Source: Acidimangrovimonas sediminis
Lineage (GTDB): Bacteria > Pseudomonadota > Alphaproteobacteria > Rhodobacterales > Rhodobacteraceae
Assembly: GCF_002871005.1 (NCBI RefSeq)
Contig: NZ_PHSN01000028.1
Span: 1 to 64,000 of the forward strand
Direction of reading: 5' to 3'
Length of the DNA: 64,000 nucleotides
Shown: positions 45,232-54,734 of the stretch, piece after piece
Position numbering within the stretch: position 1 is the first letter of the stretch
How the letters are laid out: each line of letters starts with the position of its first letter
Made by a program: the position numbers and the translations under genes
Notes under the pieces: model-generated
The model's input: only the letters and a program-made list of their open reading frames with translations
The model's database searches: none
Told to the model about the DNA's origin: nothing

Positions 45232-46488
45232 TCAGCCCTGGACGATCGGGCTGAAGGTCGACTGCCAGAGCTGGTAATCGTCGTAGCTCTTGTAGGCGTA
45301 GAACTCGTGCACCTTGGCGTACATCTCGTCGGACGGGAACACGAGCTCGCTGTCGGCCACGTCGGGATCTTTCAGCTGATCCTTGATAAAGGCCTGCGCC
45401 GCAGGCACCGGGCAGATGTAGTTGATGTAATCCTCGATCGTGCCTGCCGCTTCCGGCGTGTAGTAGTAGTTCATGTATTCCAGCGCGCTCAGCGGGTTCT
45501 TGGCGCCCTTCGGGATCATCATGTTGTCGTGCCAGATCATCCCACCCTCTTTCGGGATGATGAACTTCAGGTCCTTGAAGCCCTTGGCGTTGGCCTGGAA
45601 CACGTCACCCGACCACGCCTGAGTCAGCCAGATGTCGCCGTTCTCCAGCGCGGTGATGTAGGACTGGTCGTAGTACTGGCGCACCAGACCCTTCTTCTTC
45701 TGCTCCTCGAGCTTGGCGGCCGCCTTCTTCCAGTCGTCGGGGGTCGAGGTGGTCGGGTCGATCCCGGCCATCAGCAGGCCGGCCGAACCGAGCTCGCTCA
45801 GGTCGGTGAACATGCCGATGTGGCCCGCGAACTTGGGATCGAAGAGATCCTCGAACGAGGTGATCTCGCGCCCTGTCAGCTTGGGGTTATAGGCGATGCC
45901 GGTCATGCCCGACTGCCAGACGATCGAATGCTTGTTGTCCTTGTCATAGGACGGGCTGATGACCGAGGGGCTCGCGTTCTTGAAGAAATTCGGGATCTTC
46001 TCCTGCCACAGCGGGATCATGAAGTCCTGCATCAGAAGTTCGGTCAGCTGCCAGCCGTTGGTCATGACGATCAGGTCGTTGCCGATCGGCTGGCCCGACT
46101 TCAGCACCGGCGCGATCTTGGCGTAGAAAGACGCGTTGTCCTGGATGACCTCGAGGTACTTGACGTCAATCCCGCTCTGCTTGGTGAATTCGTCGAGCGA
46201 GGGGTGATCCTTGCCGTCGTCGGTCACGTCCATGTAGTAGGGCCAGTTGGCGAAGACCAATTCCTTGGTCGGCTTCTGCTCCTTCCACCACTTCTCCCAC
46301 TTGGCGTCGAGCGGGGTCGGCTTGGCGCCGGAATCCGCGCGCGCGAACCGCGGCATCGCCATCGCGGCCATGCCCATGGCGCCGGCGGCCAGCATGCCGC
46401 GGCGCGAGATCCGGGGCTGGGTCAGGCCGCGGATCAGCGCCGGGTCATCCAGCCGATAGCGGTTCTTGGGCGTCTTCTCGTCGGTCAT
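45232..46488 (-). CDS. potD: polyamine-type ABC transporter substrate-binding protein PotD
   Basis: 418 residues. A twin-arginine signal is visible about 27 residues in (QPRISRRGMLAAGAMGMAAMAMP), so export may be by Tat; the cytoplasmic lead before it is long. The mature part contains LVFANWPYYMDVTDDGKDHPSLDEF, typical of spermidine/putrescine-binding relatives, DLIVMTNGWQLTELL and WLTQAWSGDVF. GAGGAG lies before the chosen ATG. Ligand assignment to a polyamine is by family. It lies between potA (56 bases upstream) and potB. Confidence 0.9.
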   Translation of the reverse strand: MTDEKTPKNRYRLDDPALIRGLTQPRISRRGMLAAGAMGMAAMAMPRFARADSGAKPTPLDAKWEKWWKEQKPTKELVFANWPYYMDVTDDGKDHPSLDEFTKQSGIDVKYLEVIQDNASFYAKIAPVLKSGQPIGNDLIVMTNGWQLTELLMQDFMIPLWQEKIPNFFKNASPSVISPSYDKDNKHSIVWQSGMTGIAYNPKLTGREITSFEDLFDPKFAGHIGMFTDLSELGSAGLLMAGIDPTTSTPDDWKKAAAKLEEQKKKGLVRQYYDQSYITALENGDIWLTQAWSGDVFQANAKGFKDLKFIIPKEGGMIWHDNMMIPKGAKNPLSALEYMNYYYTPEAAGTIEDYINYICPVPAAQAFIKDQLKDPDVADSELVFPSDEMYAKVHEFYAYKSYDDYQLWQSTFSPIVQG

Positions 46489-46544
46489 GTGTACGCTCCT
46501 CATTTCCCTGTTGGGTCTTCTGATCTTGGGTCTTTGCCCCGCGG

Positions 46545-47726
46545 TCAGCCCTGCTCGGGCGCAACCACGAAGGTGTGTTCGGGGCGCCAGGCAATCCTGA
46601 CCGCCTCGCCCCGGTCCGGGCCGCGGGCGGCCTCGGAGTTCTGCACGTAGGCCGCGAACTCGTGCCCGGCCGCATCGCGGATCGTGTACTGATGTCCGAT
46701 GCCGGTATAGACGCTCAGCGTCACCGTGCCCTCCAGCGTGTTCCAGCCCTCGCGCGCGGGTTCCGACACCGGCAGAACCGAGATCTTCTCGGGGCGCACG
46801 CCAAGGCGCAGGCGCGTGCCGTGGCCCTCGGCCGCCGCCGCCGGAACCTGAAGCACCGCGCCGCCATCGAGCTTGACCGCGACGTAGTCGCCCGCCTGCC
46901 CCGATACCTCGCCCCACATCATGTTCGACGCGCCCAGGAAGCCCGCGACAAACTCCGTCGCCGGGCGGTCGTAGACCTCTGAGGGCGGGCCCACCTGTTC
47001 GATCTTGCCTTTCGACATCACGGCCAGGCGGTCGGACATCACGATGGCCTCTTCCTGATCGTGGGTCACGTAGAGGAAGGTGATCCCCACCTCGACCTGG
47101 ATCCGCTTCAGCTCGATCTGCATCTGCTTGCGCAGCTTGAGGTCGAGCGCGCCCAGCGGTTCGTCCAGAAGCAGAAGTTTCGGCCGGTTCACCAGCGCGC
47201 GGGCCAGCGCGACACGTTGCTGCTGGCCGCCCGACAGAAGCGCGGGCTTGCGATTTTCAAACCCTTTCAGGTCCACCAGCCGCATCATTTCGGCCACACG
47301 GCTTTCAATTTCCGACTTCGGCACCTTTTTTCGCTTCAGGCCGAAGGCGACGTTCTCGGCCACCGTTAGATGCGGGAAAAGCGCGTAGGACTGGAACACC
47401 GTGTTCACGTCGCGCTTGTAGGGCGGCAGGCGGCTCACGTCGGTGCCGCCAAGGTAGATGTGGCCCGAGGTCGGCTCCTGGAAGCCGCCGACCATCGACA
47501 GCGTCGTGGTCTTGCCGCAGCCGGAGGAGCCAAGGAGGCTGAAGAACTCGCCGCTCTCGATCACCAAGGACAGATCGTCGACGGCGGTGACCGGACCATA
47601 GCTCTTGGTGACGTTTTCAAGCCGCACGTCCATGCGCTGGCTGTTGCCCGCGGCGGGCGCGGATCCGGGACGGGGGGCCGCCCCACCTTGCGGAGCGGGC
47701 TGGGACGTCGCGGGTCGTGCGGGCAT
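46545..47726 (-). CDS. potA: polyamine-type ABC transporter ATPase PotA
   Basis: 393 residues. A 31-residue Ala/Pro/Gln-rich extension precedes the ATPase domain, with Walker A LGSSGCGKTTT, signature LLSGGQQQR, Walker B LLLLDEPLGALD and VTHDQEEAIVMSDR. The C-terminal TOBE domain starts near residue 275 (GASNMMWGEVSG). The long start is supported by GGAGAAG 5 bases before its ATG. It is the first gene of the potA-D-B-C operon. Confidence 0.93.
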   Translation of the reverse strand: MPARPATSQPAPQGGAAPRPGSAPAAGNSQRMDVRLENVTKSYGPVTAVDDLSLVIESGEFFSLLGSSGCGKTTTLSMVGGFQEPTSGHIYLGGTDVSRLPPYKRDVNTVFQSYALFPHLTVAENVAFGLKRKKVPKSEIESRVAEMMRLVDLKGFENRKPALLSGGQQQRVALARALVNRPKLLLLDEPLGALDLKLRKQMQIELKRIQVEVGITFLYVTHDQEEAIVMSDRLAVMSKGKIEQVGPPSEVYDRPATEFVAGFLGASNMMWGEVSGQAGDYVAVKLDGGAVLQVPAAAAEGHGTRLRLGVRPEKISVLPVSEPAREGWNTLEGTVTLSVYTGIGHQYTIRDAAGHEFAAYVQNSEAARGPDRGEAVRIAWRPEHTFVVAPEQG

Positions 47727-48041
47727 TCACTTCTCCATCCTGGGGCCGGCGACCCGGCCAGTCACGTGTCGCGCAACCTGCGTTCCGCGCCGCCGTTCCG
47801 GGTGGCTTGATGCAAGCCTAAGCGATGGCGGGGATCAAGCGCAATTCCGCGTCAGTTTGGGCGCGGGGCCCGTTCTCAGGGGAGTCTTGCGGCGGAACCC
47901 GCTGCGAAAAACATCGCGGACGGGCCCGGATCAGCAGATTGTGACCGGAAGTTTTGTGCAATCGCCCAAAAAACAGGCCGATTCGAAGCGTCCAGAGGGG
48001 CGACGGGGCGGCCGACAGGGCCACCCGGCCTGCCCCGCGCG
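47727..48041. other. 315-base gap before potA, probable promoter/leader region
   Basis: No gene is seen. It contains a long-range perfect inverted repeat GGGCCCGT (47866-47873) / ACGGGCCC (47920-47927) around a smaller GC stem, probably structure in the leader or upstream of it. A run of six A (47968-47973), T on the leftward strand, follows GGCCTG, which could pair with CAGGCC near the dehydrogenase stop; that may be a weak terminator. No convincing -35/-10 pair was found. Confidence 0.45.
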
Positions 48042-49079
48042 TCAATCCGGCATCCGGATCTGCAGCTTGACGTCGGTGGGCCGCCCCTCGACCGCCCGGT
48101 CGAACGCCGCAACGGCATCGGCAAACGGCAGGGTCGCCGAGATCAGCGGCTTGAGGTTCACCTTGCCGGATCCGATCAGCGCGATCGCCCGGTCGTAGAC
48201 GTTGGCATAGCGGAACACCGTCTCGACCCGCAGCTCCTTCGCCTGGAGGCCGACGATATCCATCGGCACCGGATCGACCGGCATGCCGACCAGCACCACC
48301 GCGCCGCCGGGCCGGGCCAGCGCCGGCAGCCCCAAGATCGCCGGCGCCGCCCCCGAACATTCGAACACCACGTCGCAGCCCCATCCGCCAGTCATCGCCG
48401 CCACCGCCTCGGCCACCGGCGTCTCGCGGATGTTCACCGTCTCGATGCCATCATATGCGCCGATGATGTCCAGCTTGGGTTGCGCCAGATCGGCGACGAT
48501 CACCCGCGCGCATCCACCTGCAAGCGCCGCCAGCGCCACCATCATGCCGATCGGCCCGGCACCGGTCACCACCGCCACGTCGCCCGGCTGGATCCGCGCC
48601 CTGAGCGCCGCCTGCATGCCGATCGCGAACGGCTCGACCATCGCGCCCTCGGCGAAGCTCACGTTATCCGGGAGCTTGTAGGTGAAGGCGGCGGGATGGA
48701 TCACCTCGGGCGTGAGGCAGCCGTGCACCGGCGGCGTCGCCCAGAAGGTCACGGCGGGATCGACGTTGTAGATCCCCATCTTCGACGCCCGCGACGTCGG
48801 GTCGGGAATACCCGGTTCCATGCAGACCCTGTCGCCCGGGGCAAGGCCGGAGACCGCGTCCCCCACGGCGATCACGGTGCCCGCCGCCTCATGGCCAAGA
48901 ACCATCGGCGCATTCACCACGAAGGGGCCAATCTTGCCATGGGTATAATAATGCACGTCCGAGCCGCAGATCCCCACGGTATGGGTTCTGATCCGCACGT
49001 CCCGCGGCCCCATCGTGCCGCCGATCTCGAAATCCCGCAGGGACAGCCGCCCCTTTTCCTCCAGCACCAGCGCGTCCAT
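48042..49079 (-). CDS. zinc-dependent polyol dehydrogenase (sorbitol/xylitol type)
   Basis: 345 residues of the medium-chain dehydrogenase family. Catalytic-zinc ligands are Cys38 ([13 protein letters not shown]), His63 and Glu64 (LGHEAAG) and the later acidic residue in [11 protein letters not shown]. The NAD motif is [30 protein letters not shown] is typical of sorbitol and xylitol dehydrogenases. The four cysteines that bind structural zinc in many relatives are absent (segment [18 protein letters not shown]), as in mammalian sorbitol dehydrogenase. It probably interconverts a polyol and ketose with NAD. It is apparently monocistronic between FNT and pot genes. Confidence 0.9.
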   Translation of the reverse strand: MDALVLEEKGRLSLRDFEIGGTMGPRDVRIRTHTVGICGSDVHYYTHGKIGPFVVNAPMVLGHEAAGTVIAVGDAVSGLAPGDRVCMEPGIPDPTSRASKMGIYNVDPAVTFWATPPVHGCLTPEVIHPAAFTYKLPDNVSFAEGAMVEPFAIGMQAALRARIQPGDVAVVTGAGPIGMMVALAALAGGCARVIVADLAQPKLDIIGAYDGIETVNIRETPVAEAVAAMTGGWGCDVVFECSGAAPAILGLPALARPGGAVVLVGMPVDPVPMDIVGLQAKELRVETVFRYANVYDRAIALIGSGKVNLKPLISATLPFADAVAAFDRAVEGRPTDVKLQIRMPD

Positions 49080-49194
49080 CGGATCCTCCTCCCGCTTCTG
49101 CCCGCGCCCGATGGAGGGCCGGGCGGTTCTCCTTGGGTGGGACGGATCGCCGCGAAAGTAAAGTGCCGAGGCGAAACGCCGCCGCGCCCCGCGC

Positions 49195-50055
49195 TCAGGA
49201 CGCCGCCACCTCGTTCTTCACCTGACCCCAGGTGAGCAGGGTGAAGACCGCGGTGCCGCCAGCCACGTTACCCGCCAGCACCGGCAGAAAGAACTGCCCC
49301 GCCAGCGCGCCGAGCGGCGCCTCGCCATGCCACAGAAGCAGGCCCGCCTCGACCGAACCGGCGATCACGTGGGCAAAGCCCGCCGCCGACAACAGCCAGG
49401 TCATCACCAGGATGATGAAGAAGGAATTGCCCTGCGCCGCCGGCATGATCCACACCACTGCGGCGATCAGGATCCCGGCGGGCAGCGCACGAAAGAAGTT
49501 CTGCGCCGCCGAGCCTTCGACCCCATGCCGCGCGACGGAGAGCAGGCTGTCGCTGAGGTCGCCCGGAATCACATGCGGCAACAGCAGGAACCCCGATGCG
49601 ATCATGGCGCCCACCACGTTGGCGACCAGCACCACCGACCACAGCCGCACCATCCGCCGGAGACAGTCGAGCGAGCGGTTGGCCACCGTGGGCAACACCG
49701 TGGTGATCGTGTTCTCGGTGAAAAGCTGCATCCGGCCGAAGATCACCACCATGAAGCCCACCGAATAGCCGAGGCTCTGCACAAGGCCGGCCCACTCCGT
49801 GTCGGGGAGCCCCTTGCGCAGCACCGCCTGCGCGATCACCGACAGGCTGATCAGCACTCCGGCGGCCAGCCCCGACCAGATCAGCGACACGATCGGGCGG
49901 TTCAGCTCCTCCTCGCCGTCGCGGCGGATCACCTCGTAGATCAGCCGGGCGGAAAGGCGCGAGGCGTTGAAGACCGAACGTTCCTCGGCCGGCTCCTGAA
50001 TCGCGTCGGCGCGGTCGTCGTCCTCGGGGGATGTCTGTGCGGGCATGCTGTCCAT
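49195..50055 (-). CDS. formate/nitrite transporter (FNT) family channel, YfdC-like
   Basis: 286 residues with six membrane segments after a 60-residue acidic cytoplasmic N-terminus. FNT features include [14 protein letters not shown] (first pore half-loop) and [40 protein letters not shown]. Relatives conduct formate, nitrite or hydrosulfide. The acidic N-terminal tail and the sequence place it nearer to YfdC than to FocA, whose substrate is unclear. No partner gene (formate lyase, nitrite reductase) is adjacent. A second methionine three codons in is an alternative start. Confidence 0.9.
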   Translation of the reverse strand: MDSMPAQTSPEDDDRADAIQEPAEERSVFNASRLSARLIYEVIRRDGEEELNRPIVSLIWSGLAAGVLISLSVIAQAVLRKGLPDTEWAGLVQSLGYSVGFMVVIFGRMQLFTENTITTVLPTVANRSLDCLRRMVRLWSVVLVANVVGAMIASGFLLLPHVIPGDLSDSLLSVARHGVEGSAAQNFFRALPAGILIAAVVWIMPAAQGNSFFIILVMTWLLSAAGFAHVIAGSVEAGLLLWHGEAPLGALAGQFFLPVLAGNVAGGTAVFTLLTWGQVKNEVAAS

Positions 50056-50120
50056 ACCGCCATGAACCTGCCGCGGCGCGAATGGTTCCGCGCGTCCGGC
50101 CGTGCCGGTGCGCGCAGGCC

Positions 50121-50525
50121 TCAGCCCCCCGCCGAGGGGGAGTCGGCCGACAGGACCGCGTCGATCAGGCCGGGAAAGCGCGCCTCCAGATCGTCACGGC
50201 GCAGCGTAAGGATGCGTCCGCGGCGCTGCGGATTGGGCAGGTTCCGTATCACCCCCGCCTCGCGCAAGACCTTGAGCATATGGGATTTCGTGGCCTTCGG
50301 CAGGTCGGTTCCCGCCGGCGTGCAGGCCGCCGCCTCAAGCGGGCCGTCCTGCAATTGGCGCACCATCGCGCGGCGTCCCGGATCGCTTAGCGCGAACAGC
50401 ACCTGCGACAGGTCGATCCCGGCGCGGTCGGGATGTGGCAGCTCCGGGCCGGATGCGGCATGATCGCGCACCGTGGGCCCAGGCGCGGGATCCGCGCCGC
50501 GCGTGGAGTGTGTCTCGGAATCCAT
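50121..50525 (-). CDS. ArsR-like winged-helix transcriptional regulator
   Basis: 134 residues. Helix-turn-helix core DLSQVLFALSDPGRRAMVRQLQDGPLEAAAC ... ATKSHMLKVLREAGVIRNL, with the winged segment RGRILTLRRDDLEARFPGLI. The family has metal-binding and metal-free members; only one cysteine is present (Cys68), so metal sensing is unlikely. Its start codon lies inside a perfect palindrome with GGTTC-N10-GAACC, and a second copy of the same site is 44 bases away, before the divergent MFS exporter. It likely represses itself and the exporter. Confidence 0.88.
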   Translation of the reverse strand: MDSETHSTRGADPAPGPTVRDHAASGPELPHPDRAGIDLSQVLFALSDPGRRAMVRQLQDGPLEAAACTPAGTDLPKATKSHMLKVLREAGVIRNLPNPQRRGRILTLRRDDLEARFPGLIDAVLSADSPSAGG

Positions 50526-50550
50526 GGTTCGACAATAGTTGAACCATGGA
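50521..50550. promoter_or_regulatory. operator palindrome 1 (GGTTC-N10-GAACC) over the ArsR start
   Basis: TCCATGGTTC and GAACCATGGA are perfect 10-bp arms around GACAATAGTT. The left arm contains the start codon of the ArsR-like gene, so a bound dimer would block its own translation-initiation region or transcription. The core spacing equals that of the site at 50570. Confidence 0.7.
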
Positions 50551-50569
50551 CCGAAGGCGAGTAGAAAAT

Positions 50570-50589
50570 GGTTCGAAATGATTCGAACC
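50570..50589. promoter_or_regulatory. operator palindrome 2 (GGTTC-N10-GAACC)
   Basis: GGTTCGAA-ATGA-TTCGAACC, perfect 8-bp arms, 50 bases before the MFS start. Core half-sites and their spacing match palindrome 1 exactly; centres are 44 bases apart, close to four helical turns, so two dimers would sit on the same face of the DNA. Confidence 0.7.
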
Positions 50590-50638
50590 TTAGCCGCGAT
50601 CCCGCCCCGGAACGCGCCGCCAATCCGAAAGGTGCCCC

Positions 50639-51847
50639 ATGTCCGCCAGCATCTGCCCCCCTGCCCGTCCGGCCCCGCGCCGCGGACGCGCCGGGTTCGC
50701 GCTGACCCTTGCAGGCCTCTTGCTCATGATGGCCGGCGCCAGCGCGCCCTCGCCCTTCTACCCGGTGCTGCAGCAGGAGATCGGCTTCTCCTCCGCCGCC
50801 ATGACCGGGATCTTCGCGATCTACGCCGGCGCGTTGCTGGCAACGCTGCTGGTGGCGGGCAGCGTCTCGGACCATCTGGGCCGCCGGCCGGTGCTGTCGG
50901 TGGGGTTCTTCCTGCTCGCGGCCAGCATGGTCGGGTTCCTCCGTGCCGACACGGTCGGCGCCCTCTTGATCACGCGGGTGATACAGGGAATGGCGAGTGG
51001 CCTTCTGCTGTCGACGCTGACCGCCACCTCGACCGATCTGGAGCCCGCCGACCGGCCCGGCGCGGCGGCAGTGGGCAATTCGGTGACGCCGCTTCTCGGC
51101 CTCGCGCTTGGCGCCCTCTTCGCCGGGGCGGTGATCGAGGATCTGCCCGCACCGCGCGGACCGACATTCGAGATCCTGGCGGCGGCCTACGCAGCACTGG
51201 CCGCCCTGGTCTGGCTTCCGCCCGAAACCGCGCCCCGGCACGAGGGGCTGATCGCCTCGCTCCGCCCCCGCATCGGCGTGCCCCAGGGCGCGCGGGCCGC
51301 GTTCCGCCGGGGCGCGCCGGCAATCGTGGCAAGCTGGGCGACAGGCGGCCTTTACCTCTCGCTCGGCGCCCCGATCGTGGCGCGGGTTTTCGGCCAGACC
51401 GATGCCGTGGCGCAGGGCGCCGTGGTTACCCTGCTGTCGGGCGCGGGTGCCCTGGCCGCCTTCGCGCTGCGGCGCCAGACCCCGCGGCGGATCACCCTGA
51501 CCGGTACCGCCGCCCTGTCGCTCGGCACCCTCCTGACACTGGCCGCGATCGCCTCGGGCAGCTTCGCCTTCTACGCGCTCAGCGTCCTCGTCGCGGGGCT
51601 CGGCTTCGGCGCCAGCTTCTACGGCGTCATGCGCTCCATCGCGCCCACCGTGGGCGCCGGCGAACGCGGAGAACTGTTCGCCGCATTGTTCACGCTCAGC
51701 TACACCGCCTTCGGCCTGCCCGCACTTGCGGCCGGCATCGCCATGCCCCAGCTGGGGCTGACGCTGACGACCTATCTTTACGGCGCGGTCATCATCGTGC
51801 TGGCGGGCGGCGCGGGCCTCGCCCGGCGCTTCACCACGACCGACTGA
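50639..51847 (+). CDS. MFS transporter (multidrug/metabolite exporter-like)
   Basis: 402 residues with about twelve membrane segments. MFS motif A reads GSVSDHLGRRPVL between segments 2 and 3; the second half begins after GVPQGARAAFRRGAPA. The N-terminal ASAPSPFYPVLQQEIGFSSAAMTGIFAIYAGALL is typical of the AraJ/YfcJ-like group, which mostly export small molecules. AAAGG precedes the ATG. Divergent from the ArsR-like gene through two palindromic sites, hence probably inducible by its own substrate. Confidence 0.9.
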   Translation: MSASICPPARPAPRRGRAGFALTLAGLLLMMAGASAPSPFYPVLQQEIGFSSAAMTGIFAIYAGALLATLLVAGSVSDHLGRRPVLSVGFFLLAASMVGFLRADTVGALLITRVIQGMASGLLLSTLTATSTDLEPADRPGAAAVGNSVTPLLGLALGALFAGAVIEDLPAPRGPTFEILAAAYAALAALVWLPPETAPRHEGLIASLRPRIGVPQGARAAFRRGAPAIVASWATGGLYLSLGAPIVARVFGQTDAVAQGAVVTLLSGAGALAAFALRRQTPRRITLTGTAALSLGTLLTLAAIASGSFAFYALSVLVAGLGFGASFYGVMRSIAPTVGAGERGELFAALFTLSYTAFGLPALAAGIAMPQLGLTLTTYLYGAVIIVLAGGAGLARRFTTTD

Positions 51848-51961
51848 TCACTCAGGAACGTCACGGCGGACCCGACAGCCGGGCCCGCCGCCACGCTTGC
51901 CGCGTCATGGTTTTCTGCTAGGCTGCCCTCCGACCGCTGCAACATTTGCACCACTCTTCAC

Positions 51962-52867
51962 ATGCGCCACCTCCTGCCCCTGCACTACATCGACGCGATC
52001 GCCCGCGCAGGCTCCATCCGGAAGGCGGCCGAGACGCTGGCGATCACCTCGACCGCGCTCAACCGCCGGGTCCTGGCACTGGAGGAAGAGCTTGGCACGC
52101 CGATCTTCGAGCGGCTGCCGCGTGGGGTAAGGCTGTCAACGGCGGGCGAACTTCTGATCCACCACATCCGCACCCAGATGTCGGATTTCGAGCGCCTGAA
52201 ATCCCGCATCGCCGACCTCGCGGGGGAGCGTCGCGGCCACGTGGCGATCGCCTGCTCTCAGGCCCTGCTGCCGTATTTCCTGCCCGAGCAGATCGCGCTT
52301 TACCGTGCTGCGCATCCTCAGGTGACCTTTTCGGTCTTTCTGCGTGACCGGGCCGCCGCGGAACAGGCGCTGATCGACTACGATGTCGACATCGCGCTGG
52401 TGTTCGAACCGGCGCGGCTGGCCGAGGTCCAGGTGCTGGCCACCGCGCGGCAAGTCGTCCACGCGGTGATGCCCCCCGACCACCCCCTCGCGCAGGAAGA
52501 GACGGTGCGGCTGGCCGATTGCGCGCAATTCCCGATCGCCATGCCGACAGCGCAATACGGCGTGCGGCACCTGATCGACATCGCGGTGCGGCAATCGTCG
52601 GTGGAGCTGCGCCCCGCGGTGGAATCCGACGCCTTCGAATTCCTGCGCCGCTTGCCCGCGCATGAACAGATCGTCGGCTTCCAGATCCCGGTAGGCCTGC
52701 CCCGCACCGACGGCGAGGACGGCATCGTCAAGCGACCGCTCGACCGGCGCGACGTGCCCGAGGGGCGGCTCTACCTCGGGCAGCTCAAGGGCCGGACCCT
52801 TCCGGTCGCCGCCGCCAAGTTCTCAAGCCAGCTCGAACGCACCCTGATCGACCGCTTCGGCGACTAG
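51962..52867 (+). CDS. LysR family transcriptional regulator
   Basis: 301 residues. The LysR helix-turn-helix occupies residues 3-62 (LPLHYIDAIARAGSIRKAAETLAITSTALNRRVLALEEELGTPIFERLPRG is its span, with the TALNRRV recognition helix). The C-terminal effector domain begins near residue 95 (GHVAIACSQALLPYFLPEQIALY). No ribosome site is visible before the ATG, but the domain needs a start here. It is convergent with the gamma-glutamyltransferase gene and downstream of the MFS gene; its target is not evident, since no divergent partner exists. Confidence 0.9.
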   Translation: MRHLLPLHYIDAIARAGSIRKAAETLAITSTALNRRVLALEEELGTPIFERLPRGVRLSTAGELLIHHIRTQMSDFERLKSRIADLAGERRGHVAIACSQALLPYFLPEQIALYRAAHPQVTFSVFLRDRAAAEQALIDYDVDIALVFEPARLAEVQVLATARQVVHAVMPPDHPLAQEETVRLADCAQFPIAMPTAQYGVRHLIDIAVRQSSVELRPAVESDAFEFLRRLPAHEQIVGFQIPVGLPRTDGEDGIVKRPLDRRDVPEGRLYLGQLKGRTLPVAAAKFSSQLERTLIDRFGD

Positions 52868-52898
52868 AGCGCGCCCCGGCCCCGAGCGTTTCTCCCGC

Positions 52899-54482
52899 TC
52901 AGGCCCCCGGCTCGGTGGCGCCATCCCCCCAGGGCGAGAAGGTCTCGGTCGTGCCCGAATTGCGATCGCCCTCGCGCATCACGCCGGCAGGGCAGGCGAA
53001 GGCATAGGGGAACGGCAGACGCTTGGCCGTCGCCGTCTGCATCACCCCCGAAAGCGCCGCCAGCGCCGGCCCGGCCAGGCGCTCGTCCGCGATGCACAGA
53101 TCGCCGCCCGAGACGTCGATCCGCGGCGCCTCGATCGCCTCGGCCATGGACTGCCCCTGCTCGATCAGCCCCGCCGCGATCTGCGCCACCGCGGGCATGA
53201 TCTTCCGCCCGCCGCTGGCGCCAAGCGCGAACCGGCGCTGGCCGCCCTGCCCCTCGCCCACCACCGGGCAGACGTTCATCAGGCACTTCTTGGCCGGCGC
53301 AAGGGAGTTCGGCCGTCCCGGCTCGGGGTCGAACCACATGATGCCGTTGTTCATCAGCATGCCGGTCGAGGGCGAGACGCAGCGCGACCCGAAGAGCGAC
53401 AGCAGCGTCTGAGTCATCGCCACCATGTTGCCCTGACGGTCGACGATCGAGAAATGCGTGGTGCAGCCCGGCGCCTTGGGGGATTCGTTGTCGCCCATCC
53501 CCTCAAGCCGCGTGCGGTACGCCTGATCCAGACCCTCGGCGCGCGCGGCATAGGCCTCCGGCTCGCCGGCCCGGTGCTGCGGATAGCCCTTCTGCCAATG
53601 CGCGATGGCGTCGGCCAGCGTCGGCCCCGCGGTCATCTTCGGCACCGCCCAGAGGCGACCGTCGCGGAACGGGATTTCCAGCGGATCCTGCCACTCGGCC
53701 TCATAGCCGGTCAGGTCCTCGCGGCTCATGAAACCACCCTTGGCGGTGACGTCCTTGACGAAGGATTCGCCGATATCACCGTCATAAAGCTCGCGCGGGC
53801 CGGCCATCGCCAGATGCTGCAGGGTATCTGCATGGCGCGACTGGTCAAGGCGTTCATCCGACAGCGCCGTCCAGCCCGAGCCGCGCGGCCACTGGCCGTC
53901 CTCGAGGAACAGCGCAGCGGCATCCCGATCCTCCGACAGTTCTCGGCAGGCCGAGGAAATGATGAGCGCCGCGTACCAGTCGACATGCAGGCCGCGCCGG
54001 GCCGCCTCGATCGCCGGGGTCAGCAATTCGGCCCAGGGCATCCGGCCATGGCGCGCATGCGCCTTTGCAAGGCCGTCCACGACCCCCGGCACCGCCACCG
54101 CCGTCGCACCCTTGACGTTGCGGTCGTCGAACACCTGCGCCCAGGGAAACAGGTCCGACGCCTTGCCACGCCCCACCAGCGGGTAGAACCCGACATCGAG
54201 CTTGCGCGAAGACCGCATGCCGTAGTTCAGCGCCTCCGCCTTCCCCTCGTCCGCGCGCCAGAGCATCATCGCGCCGCCGCCGAACGGCCCGGACATCCAC
54301 GGCTCCAGCACGCCGATGACGAAGCTGACCGCGACCGCCGCGTCCACCGCGTCGCCGCCCGCCGCCAGCACATCGGCCCCGGCCCGCGCGGCGATCACGT
54401 GTTGTGCCGCGACCACGCCGCCGGAGCTGGCGGTCACGCCGGGCTTTCGTGTGGTCTGGCTTCGGGAAAAGGAACCGCTCAT
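52899..54482 (-). CDS. gamma-glutamyltransferase family protein, cytoplasmic form
   Basis: 527 residues of the Ntn-hydrolase GGT family. The nucleophile threonine at the autoprocessing site is Thr341 in PGCTTHFSIVD. The small-subunit part has LMNNGIMWFDPEPGRPNSL and FALGASGGRKIMPAVAQ (the oxyanion GG). VVAAQHVIAARAGADVLAAGGDAVDAAVAVSFVIGVLEP is the typical large-subunit start. There is no signal peptide, unlike E. coli GGT, so it probably acts inside the cell on gamma-glutamyl compounds or as a cephalosporin-acylase-like hydrolase. A longer upstream reading frame enters repeat-containing sequence and was not used. Confidence 0.9.
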   Translation of the reverse strand: MSGSFSRSQTTRKPGVTASSGGVVAAQHVIAARAGADVLAAGGDAVDAAVAVSFVIGVLEPWMSGPFGGGAMMLWRADEGKAEALNYGMRSSRKLDVGFYPLVGRGKASDLFPWAQVFDDRNVKGATAVAVPGVVDGLAKAHARHGRMPWAELLTPAIEAARRGLHVDWYAALIISSACRELSEDRDAAALFLEDGQWPRGSGWTALSDERLDQSRHADTLQHLAMAGPRELYDGDIGESFVKDVTAKGGFMSREDLTGYEAEWQDPLEIPFRDGRLWAVPKMTAGPTLADAIAHWQKGYPQHRAGEPEAYAARAEGLDQAYRTRLEGMGDNESPKAPGCTTHFSIVDRQGNMVAMTQTLLSLFGSRCVSPSTGMLMNNGIMWFDPEPGRPNSLAPAKKCLMNVCPVVGEGQGGQRRFALGASGGRKIMPAVAQIAAGLIEQGQSMAEAIEAPRIDVSGGDLCIADERLAGPALAALSGVMQTATAKRLPFPYAFACPAGVMREGDRNSGTTETFSPWGDGATEPGA

Positions 54483-54646
54483 GGCCGGGTCTCCGCTGCT
54501 GTCAGGTGGTCCGGGCGGCCGCGCACGCCCCGTTTCGCTTGTGACAGACCTTGTGCCCGGGCTGCAAGCCGCGCCGCGCCCCCCGCGCGAGAGATTGCGC
54601 ATCGCCCCCACGCCCCCGCGCAGCGAAAAGACCCCAACCCCCCAGC

Positions 54647-54693
54647 TTTCTTCTGAGCGGAAATATCCCGGGGGGTGCAGGGGGCAGCGCCCC
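54647..54693 (+). repeat. 3'-end repeat element with GC hairpin (copy B)
   Basis: The 29-base block starting TTTCTTCTGAGCGGAAATAT (54647-54675) is identical to copy A. It is followed after five bases by the hairpin GGGGC-AGC-GCCCC (54681-54693). It lies between the GGT gene and the GGDEF gene, both leftward, so here the element is read backwards relative to those genes, with the hairpin 42 bases after the GGDEF stop. Confidence 0.75.
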
Positions 54694-54734
54694 GCCGCCA
54701 CGCTCTCCACTCTCCGCTGGCCCGGGAAAGGACC

